Shown here: one piece after another, positions 61,830 through 64,000 of the stretch
How the letters are laid out: each line of letters starts with the position of its first letter
Position numbering within the stretch: position 1 is the stretch's first letter
Assembly: GCA_964500805.1 (NCBI GenBank)
Contig: CAZCQH010000008.1
Location: 1 to 64,000 of the forward strand
Source of the DNA: Ga0077555 sp964500805
GTDB taxonomy: Bacteria > Pseudomonadota > Alphaproteobacteria > Rhizobiales > Hyphomicrobiaceae
Direction of reading: 5' to 3'
DNA length: 64,000 nt
Position numbers and translations under genes: made by a program
Notes under the pieces: generated by a model
Databases searched by the model: none
What the model was told of the DNA's origin: nothing
The model's input: the letters and a program-made list of their open reading frames with translations, nothing else

Positions 61830-62075
61830 CTCAGGGGTCCTTGGTTGTTTCAATCCGACGATTGCGTCGCCGTGGGTTTCGATGTGGTGCTCGGGGGGAG
61901 CCACGACAACGGGGCGCGTCCTATCGGCAAACCTGGGCCGCAGCAAGACTTTGTTTGATGCGGCTCAACCTGCGGCGTCGCACGTTTTGGCCGACGCGGG
62001 TGATTCATTCAGGCAGCGTTCAGGATCGGTGCAGATCGGTTCAATTCCTCGTTGCGGCGAGGAGTCGAATCGCGA

Positions 62076-62756
62076 TCAAGCCCGCATATGCTTGAACATG
62101 TTCGCCTTGGCTTCGGCATCCATCTCTGTCTTGAACGTGAATTTATCCTTCAAGGCAACAGCGCGTTGCGCAGCGGGCCGCGCCGAGATCTCGTCGACGA
62201 AGCGCTTCAAGTGCGGCAACCTCGCAAATGCATCCTCGCCCATGACAAACGGGATCATGCGCGCCCAGCCCCAGAGCGCCATGTCGACAATCGTATACGT
62301 GTCGCCCAGCATGTACTTGCTCTGCGACAGGCGATCGTTCGCAATCGCGTAGTGGCGCATCGCTTCGTACTGGTAGCGCTCGTTGCCGTAGGCCGCCTGA
62401 TCCTTCGGTGCGAAGTGCCGGAAGTGCACGGCCTGGCCTGAGAAGGGCCCGATGCCCGTTGCAACGAACATCATCCATGAATGGAGCTCGCCGCGGGCAC
62501 GGTCGTTCTTCGCTGGAAGAAACTTGCCCGTCTTCTCAGCGAGGTAGAGCAGAATGCCGTTGCTGTCGAAGACCACCGCCTCTCCATCGACGACCACCGG
62601 GACCTTGGCGTTGGGATTGATCGCCAGAAAGGCGTTCACGAATTGCTCGCCCTTGCGCACGTCGACCGGAATGGGTTCGTAGGCAACGCCTGCCTCTTCG
62701 AGAAACAGCGCAACTTTGGTCGGATTTGGCGAGCCGTTGAAATAGAACTTGATCAT
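62076..62756 (-). CDS. Glutathione S-transferase
   Basis: The 226-residue protein has the thioredoxin-like N-terminal domain (IKFYFNGSPNPTKVALFLEEAG, PNAKVPVVVDG and FDSNGILLYLAEKTG) and a helical C-terminal domain (KYMLGDTYTIVDMALWGWARMI). It is a cytosolic GST of the Nu/Phi-like type in broad terms; the substrate is unknown. I chose ATG 62756, with AGAGG upstream; a longer start would add 37 unlike residues. It lies 134 bases from the next gene's 3' end. Confidence 0.88.
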   Translation of the reverse strand: MIKFYFNGSPNPTKVALFLEEAGVAYEPIPVDVRKGEQFVNAFLAINPNAKVPVVVDGEAVVFDSNGILLYLAEKTGKFLPAKNDRARGELHSWMMFVATGIGPFSGQAVHFRHFAPKDQAAYGNERYQYEAMRHYAIANDRLSQSKYMLGDTYTIVDMALWGWARMIPFVMGEDAFARLPHLKRFVDEISARPAAQRAVALKDKFTFKTEMDAEAKANMFKHMRA

Positions 62757-62889
62757 CTGAAGCCTCTTGTCGGGGGTGTCGTTGGCAGGAGCGGCACTCT
62801 CGGAGCTGCGGCGTCGTTTGGCAATCCGGAAATCGGGGAAACACCGACTCACGGCGGTCGCCATCAAAGGCCCACCGCGGGTTTCAACC

Positions 62890-64000
62890 TTATCGGTCGA
62901 GCCACACGTCCTCCATGCGCCACCCGTTGAAGGTGGAGTTGGACATGATGTTGAGACCCTTCACCTCGGGCCTCCAGCAGGTGCCGCCGCGCATGTAGTA
63001 GATCATCGGCCTGACAGCCTCGCTGGTGAGCTTGCGGTCGATCTCCCACACGAGTTGCTTGCGTTTCTCCTGATCCCTCACCGCCGACTGCTTGCAATCA
63101 TCGCGTCAAGATCCTTGTTGCAGTAATCCATGTAGGTGCGGCCGTTGCATGAGTAGTTCTCGGGAAAATACTGATCAGGATCATCGACGCCGTTGCCGAT
63201 CTGGGAGAGCGCCATCTGGTACTCACGCTTGATCAGGCGCGGCACCCATTGCGCGGTCTCCACCAGCTCCAGCTCGGCATCGATGAAGATCTCCTTCAAT
63301 TGGCTAATCAGGATGACGGAAGCATCACGGTAGTTCGGGATGTTGCGCGTCGAGAGCTTGATCTTCAGCGGCTTGTCCGGCCCATAGCCCGCCGCCTTCA
63401 CGATCGTTCGCGCCTTCTCGCGGCTCTTGGCGACATCCGGATCGTAGCCTGGCATATCGCGCATCATTTCCGGCGGCATCGACCAGCGCCCGTCGGGGGC
63501 CGGTAGCAAGGCCGTCCCGATGTCACCCTTGCCTTGCGTCAGGATATCGACAAACGCCTTGCGGTCGAGTGCCATCGCGACCGCGCGCCGGAACTCGATG
63601 TTGTCGAACGGCGGCACCGGATTCATCAGGATGTTGGGCGCGACGTTCATCGCCGAGAGATCGCACACCGCGTTGGGCATCTGCTTCTTCACGTCGTCGA
63701 CGAGCGGCACCGTCAGCTCGTAGGGAAAGAACATGTCGTGATTGCCCGAGACGAATGCGAGGATCGCCGTCGAGCGGTTGGCGATGATCGTGAACTCCAT
63801 GCCGTCGAGATAGGGTTTGCCCTTCTTCCAGTAGTTGGGATTGCGGGTCACCTTGATGCTCTGGTTCTTCTGGAACTCGACGAACTTGAAGGGGCCAGTT
63901 CCGATCGGCGCCTGGCGCTGCTGAGCGAGCGACACGTGGCACGGGTAGACCGGCGTAAACCCCGAGGCGATCAAGGCCAGCAGGGCAGGTTGCGGTTCCT
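62890..64000 (-). pseudogene. Family 5 extracellular solute-binding protein, frameshifted (runs off the right edge)
   Basis: The two halves of one ABC-transporter peptide-binding protein are out of frame. The N-proximal part (63078-64000) has GTGPFKFVEFQ, NPNYWKKGKPYLDG, AMALDRKAFVDIL and ends at NKDLDAMIASSRR; the C-terminal part (62890-63081) continues QEKRKQLVWEIDRKL and ends in NGWRMEDVWLDR. Inserting one A in the AA pair near 63092 would restore DAMIAKQSAVRDQEK, the usual sequence. This may be a sequencing error or a true mutation. The N-terminus, with the signal peptide, lies beyond the window. Confidence 0.8.

Overview
The window is a GC-rich, densely coded chromosomal segment that looks alphaproteobacterial, most likely Hyphomicrobiales (Bradyrhizobiaceae/Xanthobacteraceae-like). 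Pointers are the alr-radA-cvpA-purF order, an alphaproteobacterial-type LexA box (GAAC-N7-GAAC) near ssb, an Omp25-like porin, KatG, and a CoxMNOP-like oxidase with an Alternative Complex III. Assignments rest on reading the proteins, not on database searches. I saw no tRNA, rRNA, CRISPR array or insertion sequence.

Layout. 1-13 kb is mostly housekeeping: a partial citrate synthase (gltA), an LLM flavin monooxygenase, a carboxymuconolactone decarboxylase-like protein, the alr-radA-cvpA-purF block, two PilZ proteins, dnaB, cfa and a PhzF-like gene. 13-26 kb is mixed metabolism: an outer-membrane beta-barrel, a class V aminotransferase, a hydroxypyruvate/2-oxo-tetronate isomerase with a DenD-like dehydrogenase and a D-2-hydroxyacid dehydrogenase, folK, a NYN-domain protein, a family 5 uracil-DNA glycosylase, an AEC transporter, two SDRs and a second LLM monooxygenase.

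26.3-45.2 kb is the most distinctive part, a respiratory and stress island. On the plus strand are coxB, a ctaD in which subunits I and III are fused, a small membrane protein, what looks like a broken ctaG, and a cytochrome c lipoprotein. Converging on them is a full actABCDEF operon (Alternative Complex III). Further upstream on the same minus strand lie DUF5872, pyridoxamine-oxidase-like and DUF378 genes, a photolyase, a type II NADH dehydrogenase, an SdhB without its partners, and an SLC13-type transporter. Together these could form a nearly complete auxiliary electron-transport chain: NADH to quinone (NDH-2), quinol to cytochrome c (ACIII), cytochrome c to oxygen (oxidase), bypassing complex I and bc1. 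The oxidase subunit I lacks the usual K-channel lysine and a D-channel asparagine.

46-64 kb holds a zinc alcohol dehydrogenase/SDR pair, a large unrecognised membrane protein, a TauD-like dioxygenase, a TfoX-N protein, a long-tailed RhlE-type helicase, katG, a lipoprotein, an SDR, ssb with its SOS box, a GNAT enzyme, a PRC-barrel protein with LEA-like repeats, a glutathione S-transferase and, at the right edge, a frameshifted family 5 peptide-binding protein.
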